A stretch of 64,000 bases of DNA, from NCBI GenBank assembly GCA_007570785.1, contig ML664163.1, positions 186,001 through 250,000 of the forward strand. The letters run 5' to 3'. The notes beneath the pieces are model-generated. The model saw only the letters and a program-made list of their open reading frames with translations. It was not told the DNA's origin and did no database searches. The stretch comes from Antilocapra americana. Its lineage: Eukaryota > Chordata > Mammalia > Artiodactyla > Antilocapridae. Shown piece after piece: positions 63,666 to 64,000 of this stretch (its first letter is position 1; each line of letters starts with the position of its first letter). A program made the translations under genes and the position numbers.

Positions 63666-64000
63666 CCTCTAAGTTAGCTGTATCAGCAGAACATATCTAA
63701 GCCTTAATTTTTTTTCTTTAAGGTGGGATCTGCAGGACCTGCCTTATCAAAATGCTATCTTAATTTAATACAATAAAGTATATAAACTGTCCAGTATAGT
63801 ACACGAGAAAAACTATGTCAGTAGAAAAATTATTTTCTCCCCTCTTAATCCTCCAGAAGTTTTAAAACAATGGCAGGGTTTTTTTTGATATATAACAATA
63901 TTAGAGCCATGCTTCTTATGAATTGCATTGAGGAAGACTTAGAATAGTTTCGTTGGACTACTTTAGCATTGCAACATCTAATGGGAAACCATATGAAACA
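63666..64000. other. Unassigned AT-rich DNA
   Basis: No feature recognised up to the window end. Confidence 0.35.

Overview
The window is nuclear genomic DNA from a ruminant, most likely a bovid. It is dense in elements found only in or typical of ruminants: BovB (RTE) LINEs, Bov-tA and Bov-A2 SINEs and cattle-type L1 3' ends, with older cetartiodactyl CHR SINEs and pan-mammalian MIR, L2, L1M, MLT1 and MER5A layers beneath. I see no confident protein-coding exon of a host gene, so the window reads as intergenic or intronic. Most open frames are antisense or in-frame passages of repeats. All family calls come from reading the sequence against remembered consensus features, with no database search, so boundaries are approximate unless a target-site duplication (TSD) fixes them.

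Layout. 1-9.8 kb: old L1/L2/MIR, an ancient LTR (about 1.6-2.2 kb), three Bov-tA, then an L1M split by a BovB (7.9-9.5 kb) and joined at its 5' end to a U6 snRNA copy (9836-9946). 10-12.4 kb: two cattle-type L1 3' ends with clean TSDs, one with a 5' inversion, and a BovB piece. 12.4-16.8 kb: mostly repeat-poor. 16.8-18.3 kb: antisense L2. 18.3-25.5 kb: a minus-strand class I (gammaretrovirus-like) endogenous retrovirus with LTR, gag and pol but no visible env, carrying four SINE insertions and an L1 piece. 26.9-27.4 kb: a decayed Ty3/gypsy reverse transcriptase. 28-33 kb: SINEs, microsatellites and an unassigned 161-codon frame. 33.8-35.5 kb: L2 split by L1M, itself split by a SINE and another L1. 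35.8-38.9 kb: the longest BovB. 39-48 kb: largely unassigned DNA with MIR, L2, MLT1 and SINE copies. 48.5-50 kb: a 1.5 kb L1 with a 16-bp TSD. 50-56 kb: MER5A, L1MA, CHR, BovB and L1M. 56-64 kb: cattle L1 copies in opposite orientations, an L2/MLT1/BovB triple nest, SINEs, MLT1 and MIR.

The genes here are mobile-element genes, all broken: endonuclease-RT of BovB and L1, gag-pro-pol of the retrovirus, and the gypsy RT. What works together is the insertion history. TSDs and nesting order events from L2/MIR, through L1M, MLT1 and the retrovirus, to BovB, Bov-tA and cattle L1. The observations I rate highest are the Ty3/gypsy RT fossil, the U6-L1 chimera, the twin-primed L1, and the apparently env-less retrovirus with an amber codon at the gag-pol boundary.
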